A stretch of 64,000 nucleotides of DNA from Sambucus nigra (taxonomy: Eukaryota; Streptophyta; Magnoliopsida; Dipsacales; Adoxaceae). The notes under the pieces were generated by a model. That model was given only the letters and a program-made list of their open reading frames with translations, searched no databases and was not told where the DNA came from. Position numbers and translations under genes: made by a program. Numbering within the stretch: position 1 is the first letter of the stretch; every line of letters starts with the position of its first letter. Location of the stretch: positions 692,245,702 through 692,309,701 of the forward strand of contig OX422208.1 of NCBI GenBank assembly GCA_949130495.1. The letters are read 5' to 3'. Of the stretch, positions 36,285-48,699 are shown one piece after another.

Positions 36285-37605
36285 TAATGAATGAAACAGT
36301 TTTACTTTCAAAAACCTTATTTATCCAGATTAATTCACCTTAATCTTGTAAAAGCTCCATTTTTTCTCATTTGACATTCATTCCCTTATTTAACACACAT
36401 GGTTAAATATTTGAAACACTCCACTTAGTTTGACCTAAAACCATCACTTTATCAGAATTACCCTTTTTCTTTGAACCATTCCACATTAGAATTTTCATTC
36501 AAAATTACAATTTCAATGCCCGCAAACACCGTTTTAGAAAACAATCATTTAGCCTTTGAAAAAAAAACTTTCACAACACACCTCGCGTTAATTATAGGTT
36601 AAACCTCTTAGGTTGCTTGACCACCCATTTACTCACTCACTTTACCCTTTTTCTTTACCTTATGGACATTAATCAATTTCATATTTACTTGTCCATTTTA
36701 TCTTTATCGGAACATTTATTAATTCATTCAAGTTAGATTTTCTTAAGACATTTTCACCACAAAACCCTTTTCTTGATATGTTCCTTATTCCTTTATCTTT
36801 TTGTCGAAATCTTCTATTAACCATGTACTTTAACGGGCTCCATTCTGCTAGCGACGCCATCATATGCTCTGACAGTGATTTTGGGTCTTTCACCCAAGGG
36901 CTCTGGGCTCTTCTTAATTTTTCCATTATTATTCGATTTCCTTTTTAATGTGATTTAACATTTTGCAAATATCCACATTATTTCATTTTTCTTTTTACCC
37001 GATCGAAGGCAAAACCCGAGATTACACCCCAACTTGTGTTACACTTTGAAAATCATCGTTTCATATTGTTTACACTTTAACCTTGATTTTATTCCAAAAT
37101 CATGTTCATTAGGAATATCATGTGTAACAACCTTTCCAACATTTTAATTTCATAAAAATGTTCCACTTTATGTAAAATTATCAGTTTACCCATTTGTTCC
37201 CAAACTCAACTTTTATCCTATTTTCACAAGTGTTAATTTTCCAAACTCTATTAAGTTACTCACAATAACTTCTTATGTGTTTTTAACGCCTTAACACCTT
37301 TTAAACCTTGGAGTAATATTCTTCTTAATTGGAAACATCTTTATTACAACACATTTATTTTCAAGAATCATTGACTCATAAGACTACTTTACAACAAATA
37401 TACCATTTCTTTATTAACACATGTAGTCTAATTATCTTACACTTATCACACTTATAACTCCTTTTTTTATACACTTTGAATACTAGTTTCTTATTTCATG
37501 TTTAAGTCCAACAATCCTTCTTTAACCTTGTTTATATACCCATTATCAAAGTACTACAAGTTTATATTCATGAGAAGAAGGATTTTATTCCTCAAATCCT
37601 ATTAA

Positions 37606-37889
37606 GGGCTCGTTTGGTTCGAGGTTTGGAAAGGGAATGGTAATCCGTAATTTTAAGAATTCTAAGTTCCTAGAATCTTAAATTCCTTTCCATTGTTTGG
37701 TTCAAGCATGGATTTTTTTTTTATATCTAAAATTAATTTTCCAAATTAGGAATAAATATCATTTAACTAAAATACCATACTACTTGATTTGAGTGTGTGT
37801 GAGTGAGTGTGTGGCAAGTTCGTGTGTGTGTGTGTGTGTGTGTGGTTGTGTGTGTTTGAGTGTGTGTGTGAGAGAGAGAAATAGTGTGT

Positions 37890-37945
<56 letters not shown>

Positions 37946-38122
37946 TTATATGTGTGGTAGTGTGTGTGTGTGATAGAAAGACAGAGATAGGGGGAGAGAG
38001 AAAAATAGAGTGTGTCTGTGATAGAGAGAGAGAGTATGCTTGTGTGTGTGAGAGAGAAAGAGAGAGAGAGAGTGTGTGTGTGTGTGTATGTAATTTTATG
38101 TGTGTGTGAGAGAGAAAGAAAA

Positions 38123-38159
<37 letters not shown>

Positions 38160-38529
38160 GATAGAGAGAGGGGGAAAAAGAGTGTGTATGTGTATGTGTC
38201 TGAGAGAGAGTGTTTGTGTGTGTGAGTGAGAGAGAAAGAGACTGTGTGTATGCATGTGTGTGTGAGAGAGAGAGAGAGAGTGTGTACATATGAGTTTATG
38301 TGAGATGGTATTTTTGTATCACCATAACAGTAAGGTAATATGTCGAGGAATATAGGATTACCCCCATTTTAGAGGGGAAATGAGAATTTCAATTTCGTGG
38401 AAATTCTAAATTCTAGGAATTCTAGGTCCCCCCTTAAATCTCCAACCAAACATTATAATTCTAAATGAGGGGAATTCTAAATTCCAGGAATCCTAAATTC
38501 CCTTTCCAAACTTCGAACCAAACGAGTAC
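37606..38529. mobile_element. PIF/Harbinger (Tourist-like) MITE inside the E LTR
   Basis: Ends GGGCTCGTTTGGTTCGAGG and, inverted, GTACTCGTTTGGTTCGAAG, with near-identity continuing through TTTGGAAAGGGAAT. It is flanked by TAA on both sides (37603-37605 and 38530-38532), the 3-bp target typical of PIF/Harbinger. The left LTR of E shows the empty site (CTATTAAGTAGG near 21090). There is no transposase; the middle is a 500-bp simple repeat. Confidence 0.88.
37790..38284. repeat. TG/GA simple repeat inside the MITE
   Basis: Interlaced (TG)n and (GA)n runs over about 500 bases. Long His/Thr/Ser-rich open frames on both strands (37767-38289) are products of the repeat, not genes. Confidence 0.93.
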
Positions 38530-39856
38530 TAAATGGGTTAAACATGTATTTCATTCTAGAAATTTATAATACTTGCAAAATATACCTTTTCTAGACCATG
38601 GGACATTTTTTCTTAAAAACTCAAATCAATGTCCCATTTATTCATAAAGTCCTCATTTTAGCAAGAATTCAAACTTAATTTATCAAATATCTCTAAAAAG
38701 ATAAAGATGTAAGTTTAAAATATTTTTATTCCATAAGAATATTTAGCACCAACTTTAAACACGCCCTTTAAATGAAAATCCCATTTATTTCAAGAAAACT
38801 TTGAAATATTTATTGTTTATTTATTCTCAACCAAATGAGATATTTTCAACATTTTTATTTCATAAAAATTGTTTATGATTAATTTCTATTAGAATACCCA
38901 TCATCAAGTTCATAAGTATCCTACTCTTTATATTCTAACAATCAAGACTTCTAATAAATCAAGTATAGTCTTAATCTAAGAGTAGGTTGTGCCCATCTCT
39001 AAAGGATCCAAATGATGGTAAAAAATTTGTGTAGGAGGAGCAAACCCCACCTTCAAATGTGGCATAAAAGGGTTACCAAATGTATCCTCCATTAAAGCTA
39101 CATGTGTGCTTTAGTTAAGCTTCCAAGCATAAACCCCCTTCAAACTCCATAAATCCTTGATATTTATCTTCTTCAAACTTCCCCAACATTACTACAAAAT
39201 AAGTAGCTTCACTTAAACAATGGTGGAAAAGAGTGTATTGGTTTTATTTATGGCGGAATATATTGATAATGCGTTGATTTGTGGTGGAGGAGTGGTGGAG
39301 AGAAGCCAACAATGTTGGAAGATTACTCCACCTTCTCTATCTTCCTCTTGCATCTTCTTCTCTCTTAAAAAACACCCCTAAATGAACCAAACAATCCCTT
39401 ATAAAACCCTCTTATGCCTAAAATTTCGGTTTTTCGCAATTTGGGCTCACCAGAGCTCGACAACTCATCAAATCAATGGTCCAGAACGAGACAACGCACA
39501 AGGATAATCTGATTTAAAAGCTTTGATCGACCTCGTTCGAATGAGTATTACCCCTCATTCGATCTTTTTCTTCAAACGACCTGGACCTATTAGGCAATGG
39601 AATCTCGTTTGATCCCCTGCTTCGAACGAGATCCAAACTCATTTAAACGACCTTACTCTCGCTCGAACCCTCCCTTTTAATTCTTTTCTCCAAATTCTAA
39701 TTTTTACCCATAATTTTATACAATTACCATCAAGACTTCAATGTGGTCATGTAAGAATAGATCCCTAGTCATAATCATCCAAATCTCAATCCCTTTATTG
39801 TATTTCAACTCGTGCGAGAAAAATAAAAAAATATCATGGCAAGTAATTACATGAAG

Positions 39857-40383
39857 AAGGAGGCATTGGGGTCGGTATGGGGGAGTGGTTTGGGACGAAG
39901 AGGGTCGGTTGTCCTGTCGGATAGGGGCGTGGGTTGGGAACAAAGGGGGGAAGTCTAATCTTTCAATTAAAACGGGCCCAAGTCTAAAACAGAAAATTAT
40001 TGATGTTTGAAGTTAAAAAAATTATTACAATGAGCAAATTATTTTTTACCACATATTGATAATATTATATTTTTACGCATCCACCTCAGCAAAAAAAATT
40101 ACACATTTAATTAGAGATGGTCTCACAATAATTTAATGGGTCATTTCACTTTTGGTACCCCAAAGTTCACTATGTGAGGATTGACCACAAAAAAAATTTA
40201 TTAGGAATTGAGCCCAATTTTTATCCCTTTCAAGTTATCAAATTTCTCTTGATACTTTATAGTGAGTTACAAAAGTTACGTCTACGAAGAGTTCATAAAT
40301 TATACAAAAAAAACATATATTTTCTCTCTCTCTCTCTGAGAGAGAGAAAGAGAGAGACACACACACACAAGATGTCGCTTAAG
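39857..40383. other. Stretch right of element E, no gene seen
   Basis: A G-rich piece (39857-39950) and AT-rich sequence with a (TC)n/(GA)n/(AC)n run at 40323-40370. Confidence 0.4.
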
Positions 40384-40741
40384 TGAACCTCAATTAATGG
40401 ACCTCAAAAATTGATAATTTTTTCAAATACTAAAAAAAATTATTTTTCAACCAAACTTGGTAAATATAATCTCGATAGTGAAGAGATCGTCTACAAAAAA
40501 ATTTATCCAACAAATTCAACGGAGAAGTGGGCGAGATGATTAGCAATACATTCAACAACTAAAAATGCACCTATTTTTCAAATTTTTATTTCACCCATTT
40601 TCGTGTTATATTTTTTTTATGTTATATTTTGTAGATGATTTATTCACTGAGAGATCATGTCCACCAAATTTGAATGAAAAATAAAATTTTCTATAATTTT
40701 AGAAAAATGGTCCATTTTTATGATCCTTTAATTGAGGTCCA
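40384..40741. mobile_element. Candidate MITE
   Basis: Inverted ends TGAACCTCAATTAATGGA and, from the right, TGGACCTCAATTAAAGGA (two mismatches in 18), 358 bp apart; the interior is AT-rich and non-coding. I see no clear target duplication. Confidence 0.4.
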
Positions 40742-40753
40742 TTGAAGAGAATT

Positions 40754-42604
<1,851 letters not shown>

Positions 42605-42613
42605 ATTAGTTTG
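42605..42613. repeat. 9-bp target repeat, left copy (ATTAGTTTG)
   Basis: First of three near-identical 9-mers bordering the foldback pair; the others are at 43743-43751 and 45362-45370 (both ATTAGTTTA). Confidence 0.7.
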
Positions 42614-43742
42614 AGCTTTTCTATTTGCACCGATATTTTTTGTACATAAAATTTACATAGTGACGTGGCTATCTTTTCCATCTCTCTTTTTCTTTTCATT
42701 TTTAAGATTCTTATTCTTTTGTTTTTAACAATGGATATAAAAATAATTTTTTATATAAAAAAACTATTTTCCTATTATTATAAAAAAAATAGTTTTTTTT
42801 TATTGTCTAAAAATATTTTATTTTCAAAAAAAAAATTGGGTCCCCACCAATATCACTAACGAATCGCGATAATGATGTGGGCCGCACCAACATTACTAAC
42901 CAATCGCGATATAATGTAAAAATATTTTATTTTCAAAAAAATATTTGAAATCTTATTTTATTTTCAAAAAAATATTTTTTTTATTTTTTAAAAACAGTTT
43001 CTTATTTAAGAAAATAGTATATTTTTTTTAATTAAAAATATGAAAAAACAATTTCTTAAGAGATGGCGTGGACCCACAATATCGCGATTGGTTATTGTCG
43101 TTGGCGCGGACTCACATCATCATCGCGATTGGTTAGTGCCGCTGGCGCGGACCCACAACATCATCGTGATGGTTAGTGTCGCTGGCGCGGACCCACATCA
43201 TCATCGCGATTTTTTAATGTCGCTGGCGCGGACCCACATCACCATCGCGTTTGGTTAGTGCCGCTGGTGTGGACCCACATCACTATCGCGTTTGGTTAGT
43301 GCCGCTGGCGTGGATCCACATCATAATCGCGTTTGGTTAGTGCCGCTGGCGCTGACTCACATCATTTAATGAGTTTTTTTTTTTTTAAAATGGCTTTTAT
43401 TGAATACACAAGTTTTTAGTTTTTTAAACATTTAAAAAAAACATTTTAACTTAAAAAAAAAGTTTTTTTAAAATAAAAACAGTTTTTATTGAAAATACAT
43501 AATTTTTATTTCTATTAAAAAAAATCCAGCTGGACAAATCCAGATTTTTAAAAAATAGTTTTTTTAAAAAAATAACCGTTTTTATGTTGTGGATTATGAC
43601 CTTTTTAAATTAAAAAATAAGATCCAGTTTTTTTAACATATAAAATATTAATGTATTAATATCAAATGAACCACAAAGCTCCCTTTAGTCACTCGGTACA
43701 ATCCTCTGTACAAATTATTTCTGTGCAAATAGATTTTTTCGT
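42614..43742. mobile_element. Foldback element I (Mutator-like, non-autonomous)
   Basis: Terminal sequences CTTTTCTATTTGCACCGA (left) and, inverted, GAAAAAATCTATTTGCACAG (right) are followed on both sides by TTTTGTAC motifs. It contains two 41-bp-type units near 42840-42916 and seven or eight in opposite orientation at 43058-43370. The flanking 9-mers suit a Mutator-like or foldback insertion. No coding sequence; the long frame at 43040-43258 is just the repeat read through. Confidence 0.7.
43058..43370. repeat. 41-bp tandem subterminal repeats, left array
   Basis: Units contain GGCGCGGACCCACATCATC and ATCGCGATTGGTTAGTGCCG. The GC-rich units stand out from very AT-rich surroundings. Confidence 0.9.
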
Positions 43743-43751
43743 ATTAGTTTA
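43743..43751. repeat. 9-bp target repeat, middle copy (ATTAGTTTA)
   Basis: Lies exactly at the symmetry centre between the two foldback elements. Confidence 0.7.
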
Positions 43752-45361
43752 GGAAAAAATCTATTTGCACAGACACAATTGTACAGAGGGTTGTACCGAG
43801 TGATTAAAGGGTAGTTTTGTGGATTCATTTGATATTAACACATTAATGTTTTATATGTTAAAAAAACTGAATATTATTTTTTAAATTAAAAAGGTTATGA
43901 TCCACAACATAAAAACGTTTTTTTAAAAAAAAAACTATTTTTTTAAAAACTATTTTTTTTTAAAACTGGATTTGTCCAGCTGGATTTTTTTTTATAGAAA
44001 TTAAAATTTTGTATTTTCAATAAAAACTATTTTTATTTATAAAAAAATGTTTTTTTAAACTGTTTTTTTTAAATGTTTAAAAAACTAAAATTTTGTATAT
44101 TTAATAAAAGTCTATTTAAAAAAAAAAAACTCATTAAATGTCGTGGGTTCGCGCCAACAGTACTTACCAATCGCGAGTATAATGTGGATCCACGCCAGCG
44201 GCACTAACCAACGTGATGGTAATGTGGGTCCATGCCAGCGGCACTAACTAATCATGATGATGATGTGGGGGGGCGCCAGCGGCACTAACTCATCGCGATT
44301 ATGATGGGTCCGCACCAGCGGCATTAACCAAACGCGATGATGTTGTGGGTCCGCGCCAGCGGCAGTAACCAATCGCAATGATGACGTGAGTCCGCGCTAG
44401 CGGAACTAACCAACCGCGATGATGATGTGGGTTCACGCCGGCACACTAACCAAACGCGATGATGTTGTGGCTCCGCGCCAGCGGTACTAATCAATCGCAA
44501 TGATGATGTGGGTTTACGCCACCGGCACTAACCGCTAACGCACTAACCAATCGCGATGATGGTGTGAGTCCACATCACCGGTACTAACCAATTGCGATGG
44601 TGATGTGGGTGTGTAGCAGCTACATTAATCAAACACGATGATTATGTGGGCCCGCGCCAGCGGCACTAACCAATCACGATGATGGTGTGGCTTCGCGCCA
44701 GTTTTAAAAAATAGTTTTTCATATTTTTAATAAGAAAATGCAATTTTTTTTAATAAAGTCATTGAAAATTTGTATTTTCAATAAAGTCATCTAAAAAAAA
44801 TAGTTTAAATGACGTGGATCCGCGCCGGTGTTTAAACAATAATTTTTTATAGCTTGATTAAAAACATTTTTTCTTAAAAAAACTGTTTTTTATTGAAAAT
44901 GCAAATTTTTTGTTTTTATTAAAAAAAAAACAAGTTTTGCTTTTTTTTTTGGTTTAAATTGCACTTTATTTAAAAAAACAAAATTTTCATACTTTATTTA
45001 AAAAACCATTTTTTTTTACGTTATTTAAAAAAAACAAAAATTTCGTACTTTTACTTTTTTTTTTGGTTTAAAACAAAAAAAATCTGTTTTTTTGGTTTAA
45101 AAAAAGTATATTTTAAATTTTAATAAAAAACTGTTACTTTCAATAAAAAAAGAGTGTTTTTATATTAAGAGGAAAACTGTTTTTTTTTTATTTAAAAAAT
45201 TGTTTTTATATCCATCGTTAAAACCAAAAGAATAAAACCCTTAAAAATAAAAATACAAAAAAAAAAGAAAAAGAAAAAAGAAGAAGAAGAAGGAATCTAG
45301 GTAGGCCACGTAACTCTGTTAAACCTCGGTACAAAATTTCTCTGTGTAAATAGAAACGCTC
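43752..45361. mobile_element. Foldback element II (Mutator-like, non-autonomous)
   Basis: Begins GGAAAAAATCTATTTGCACAG and ends, inverted, GAGCGTTTCTATTTACACAG; flanked by perfect ATTAGTTTA repeats. Its left arm mirrors the right arm of element I (TTGTACCGAGTGA, TTCATTTGATATTAA, ATGTTAAAAAAACTG), while its right end mirrors the left end of element I (TTTTGGTTTTAACGATGG against TTTTGTTTTTAACAATGG). It has a dozen or so 41-bp units at 44145-44700. Non-coding. Confidence 0.7.
44145..44700. repeat. 41-bp tandem subterminal repeats, right array
   Basis: Inverted relative to 43058-43370: GTGGGTCCGCGCCAGCGGC followed by ACTAACCAATCGCGATGATG. Two anchors (44351 and 44392) are 41 bp apart. Confidence 0.92.
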
Positions 45362-45370
45362 ATTAGTTTA
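45362..45370. repeat. 9-bp target repeat, right copy (ATTAGTTTA)
   Basis: Third copy, directly after foldback element II. Confidence 0.7.
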
Positions 45371-45464
45371 GTCATGGGTTTGAGGGTTGCCTTGGACTTG
45401 TTTATATTTCTTACTGGCTTTGGCCTTTTTATTAATTAAATCCTATTTCACAAAAAAAAAAAAA
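45371..45464 (+). mobile_element. Possible LINE 3' tail ending in an A13 tract
   Basis: GT-rich text with TGGCCTTTTTATTAATTAAATCC runs into 13 A residues (45452-45464). Together with 42450-42604 it looks like the 3' end of a plant L1 element into which the foldback pair was inserted. No RT motif is visible. Confidence 0.35.
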
Positions 45465-46915
45465 TTATAGATAAAATATTTATTCTTCCAATTTAAACGG
45501 TTTGATATTGAGCAGTTAATTTTGAATGAGTGTTAGTATACCATATAACTACAGTGCATAGTTATATAAGACAAATTAATTATGGCTTATTTTATTCGGG
45601 AGACGACGTAACTGTATACTACATGCACAGTCAGGGTGAGCCATAAAACGTTTTGAAAAGAGCAACATAGTCCGCAACTCAATCCAAGAATCGTCTGTTA
45701 TAGAATTGATAAACAATTGAGGTAATATTTTTTTTTATTGTGCAGTATATATTTGGATTCAATACCATACGGCTCATATTTGCAATAATCGTATGAGGTA
45801 ACAATTTATTTTTAAGTAGTAGACTAAACTAATTTGTTATTTCGATTTTTTTATTTCTCCATAAAACTCTCTGGTGTAATTTTTAATTACAATGTCTAAA
45901 TTGTTTCAACAATACATGATTCTAACACTTCATAAGTGTGATCAAAGTATTTAAAATGTCACCAAAAAAATCACAAAAAGTGTTTTAAGACTGTAAGAGT
46001 ATCAAAGTGGAGTGCTAATAGTCGTAGAATACTAAAGTAGAGTATTAATAGCCATGCCCAAATTAATTTACGAAACTATAAAATGTATAAAAAAAATAGT
46101 TTAAATACCTTCCTCGAGTATTTCAGGAAAAAAATTACATGCTTGCCACATTTCTAATTTCACAATCCTAAAACTACTTCTTTCAAATGTCATTCATTTT
46201 CTTTCCGTTCAAATTATAAGTCTCTAGAACCCTAACGGTCTGTTTGATTATCGTTATTTGTCATGGCAAATGTGTCAAATTGTGGCAATAAGGGATTTGT
46301 CAACTATTATATGCGTTTAATTGTCTTTGTTTCCCATTGATTTTTTTTTTAGGATTTATCATCTCCAGGTGAAAATTTTTCATTCTTCTCACTTTTATTG
46401 GAAAAATTGCAGTTTTCCCACCACATTTTTCATGCATCATTTTTGCTAAAATATAGGATTTTTTTTTTATTTTGTTGAAATTTGGGTACCGCAATTCACA
46501 CTTCTTGCGCTTCAAATTGTTCCCAAGGCAACTAAATGACCATAAAACCCATCTAGACCTGACTTTATCATCTTTCTGTTAACATTCGTCTGTTATCTTT
46601 TTAAGCTTTTTAGTACCATTGTTTTCTTTAACTCATTTTCCGCATATATCTGTACAATAAAGTAGGATGATTTTTTACTATTCCATAAACATATAAGACA
46701 GTTAACGGTCCGGATTAAAGCCAACAAGGCACTAGATAGAGGGTGAGATCAAAATTCACATCATTAAGCACTATAATTTATCACACCTCATTATATACTA
46801 TATGTTGTATTTATAATTTTAATCCACTAAAATATACTTTTCTCCTCTTTTTCATCCTAGATTTTCACTTTTGATTAAAAGAAAGGGTGTTTTTGTAACA
46901 CACGCAAAAAAAGTA
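45465..46915. other. AT-rich stretch, no gene seen
   Basis: Contains a short imperfect duplication near 46005-46060 (AGTATCAAAGTGGAGTGCTAATAG and AATACTAAAGTAGAGTATTAATAG). Nothing else is recognised. Confidence 0.4.
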
Positions 46916-47011
46916 CTTTGGTCTTGACACACAATGCTTTTCTCTCTCCCGTTCACTCTCTCCCACAACACACCCCCTCTCAACTCAAGCCCTCAGCTCT
47001 CGCACGGTGCA

Positions 47012-47051
<40 letters not shown>

Positions 47052-47295
47052 CCCTCGCCCGGGTTGCTCTTTTGTGACTTTGATTGGGATTTACATAGTT
47101 TGTGCTCGATTTTAAGTGGTGTTTTTATGATTCCCATTAGGGATTTATGGTTTCTTGGATTTAAAAGTAGGAATTTTGATTGTGTAATTCTTGATTGGGA
47201 TTTATGGTTTCTTAGGATGGTTTACGATTTCAATTTCGTTTGTTTAAAGGTAGTGTATTTGTTTACTGGGTTTACAAATTCACTATGAGTGTGCG
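46916..47295 (+). other. CT-rich leader-like sequence with (CT) microsatellite
   Basis: A (CT)n run at 47011-47047 inside pyrimidine-rich sequence, followed by TTGATTGGGATTTATGGTTTC repeats. Plant 5' untranslated regions and first introns often look like this, so it may be a captured gene start, but no coding exon can be proved. Confidence 0.35.
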
Positions 47296-47304
47296 TTAGT
47301 TTAA

Positions 47305-48093
47305 GGGAAATTTTATTTCAACCCATCTTTTATTTCTACCCACTCCTATTCTAACATTCTAAGGTTTCAGATGATTAAAATGTTAAAGGTCATTTTTACC
47401 AATTAGACCACCTCGGTCCATACCCTCCCTAAAAACCCAGATACCTTTATTCAACTTTCAGCCTCATCAACCTTAAAATTATATTAAAACTTTCATTCTC
47501 TTCAACCTGAAGCACGGAGGCAATATAAAAAATTACTATGTGAGTGAAAATATAAATATGTTCACTATATATCATAAAATATATAACGTCCGGTGGTATA
47601 GATGAAATACTTGTTGACTCATATATATGGCTTTCTCTCTCTAAGGACCATAAAGAGATTAAGTGATGACTTGCTTTTGGAAAACTTATACTAGGCAAGC
47701 TATCAAGTTTAACAAGTAGAGAAGCACTAATATAAGTCTTCTTTTAATAATCTTTGTCTAGTCACTTCAACATCTCTCCATTTTCTCTTACCTCTTAAGC
47801 ATATCCTTGTTCCTGTGGGAACTTCTTGCAATATTGGTTACCCGTTTTAATATTGGGAGAATCCTATTAGGCATGAAATTAGGTAAATTGGATTAGACTA
47901 CAGGCATGGTTGGTATGTTTTTTCACATTCATGGAAATTTAGAGAAAAATATGTTTCATTTGATGGTCTCTTTTATTTGTCTTTCAAAACACCCCCATGT
48001 GTTGGGGTGGGTATATGGAAATTAAGCCAATTTGAGGGGTTTATTAATAATGGGGTGGGTAAAAAAAATTAAGTGGGTATGAGTAAAACCTCC
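47305..48093. mobile_element. Mutator-like MITE with 9-bp target duplication
   Basis: Flanked by TTAGTTTAA on both sides (47296-47304 and 48094-48102). Ends GGGAAATTTTATTTCAACCC and, inverted, GGAGGTTTTACTCATACCC, each followed by further ACCCAC motifs. There is no transposase; the interior is non-coding. Confidence 0.75.
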
Positions 48094-48699
48094 TTAGTTT
48101 AAAAGTAGGAGTTTTGTTTAAAGTAGAATTTTTGTTTATTATTTCAGTTCCTGATTGGAATTTATAGGGTTTATGTTATGGGTTATAGCACTTTTTGTCT
48201 TCTTACGGATGTAATAGGGTTTGAGGCTTGTCTAACGGATTTTAATCCATGTTTTTTTATTTCTAACCATCCAAAGGCAAATGTATGCATTTTTAACCAT
48301 CTGAAGGAAAATGTATGCTTTAACCCATTTTTTGAATGAAACGACTTAATTCTATAAATTATATGTTATTATTTTTATATATAGGGTGTTTGTGTTTTGA
48401 TGTTGAAAAGTTCAATATTAATTCTTATTAAATTTGCAATTAAATAATTCATTTATTTGAGATACTATGGTGAGATATTGCTTAGCTTATATGATTAAAC
48501 TTATCTTTGTGTATCAATATTTAGGCACAAATGTTAAATGTTTCATTGGGTAGTGGAAATTGGCCGCCTAACATTCTAGAATGATGTCATGGTAGTCACT
48601 ACTAAGTACTAAAAAGTGAAAGGAAATTATGAAAAAGGTATTTATTATGTCTAATTTTTTTTCTTTCCTTTTCACTTGGCTGAAGAAGATATTTTTTTT

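Larger units (their letters stand above)
19492..39851 (-). mobile_element. Old non-coding LTR element E (LARD-like), hosting element F and a MITE
   Basis: Long direct repeats 19492-22369 and 35789-39851 are flanked by TGGAG (19487-19491) and TGAAG (39852-39856), a target duplication with one difference. A polypurine tract follows the left LTR and a tRNA-Met primer site precedes the right LTR, so the element is on the minus strand. After removing F the interior is about 3.3 kb with no ORF over about 60 codons and no gag-pol motif. The LTR ends resemble those of A and F (TG...CCCC and GGGG...ACA), so E is probably a non-autonomous relative. The LTRs have diverged far more than those of F. Confidence 0.85.
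35789..39851 (-). repeat. Right (5') LTR of element E, enlarged by a MITE and a TA tract
   Basis: Starts TGTAATGCCCC. The last 21 bases align to the left LTR end (ATATCA...ACA) with many changes. It is about 4.06 kb against 2.88 kb on the left; the difference is mostly the 924-bp MITE and the TA microsatellite. Confidence 0.85.

Noticed and set aside
37767..38289. Long His/Thr/Ser-rich open frames on both strands
   Set aside because: They are the TG/GA simple repeat read in different phases; no start context, no domain.
39716..39943. Minus-strand frame at the right edge of element E
   Set aside because: It runs across the LTR border and target duplication, so it cannot be an old gene.
43040..44700. 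CRISPR-like regular repeats
   Set aside because: Units are directly adjacent without unique spacers, occur in inverted arrays inside a foldback element, and the genome is a plant.
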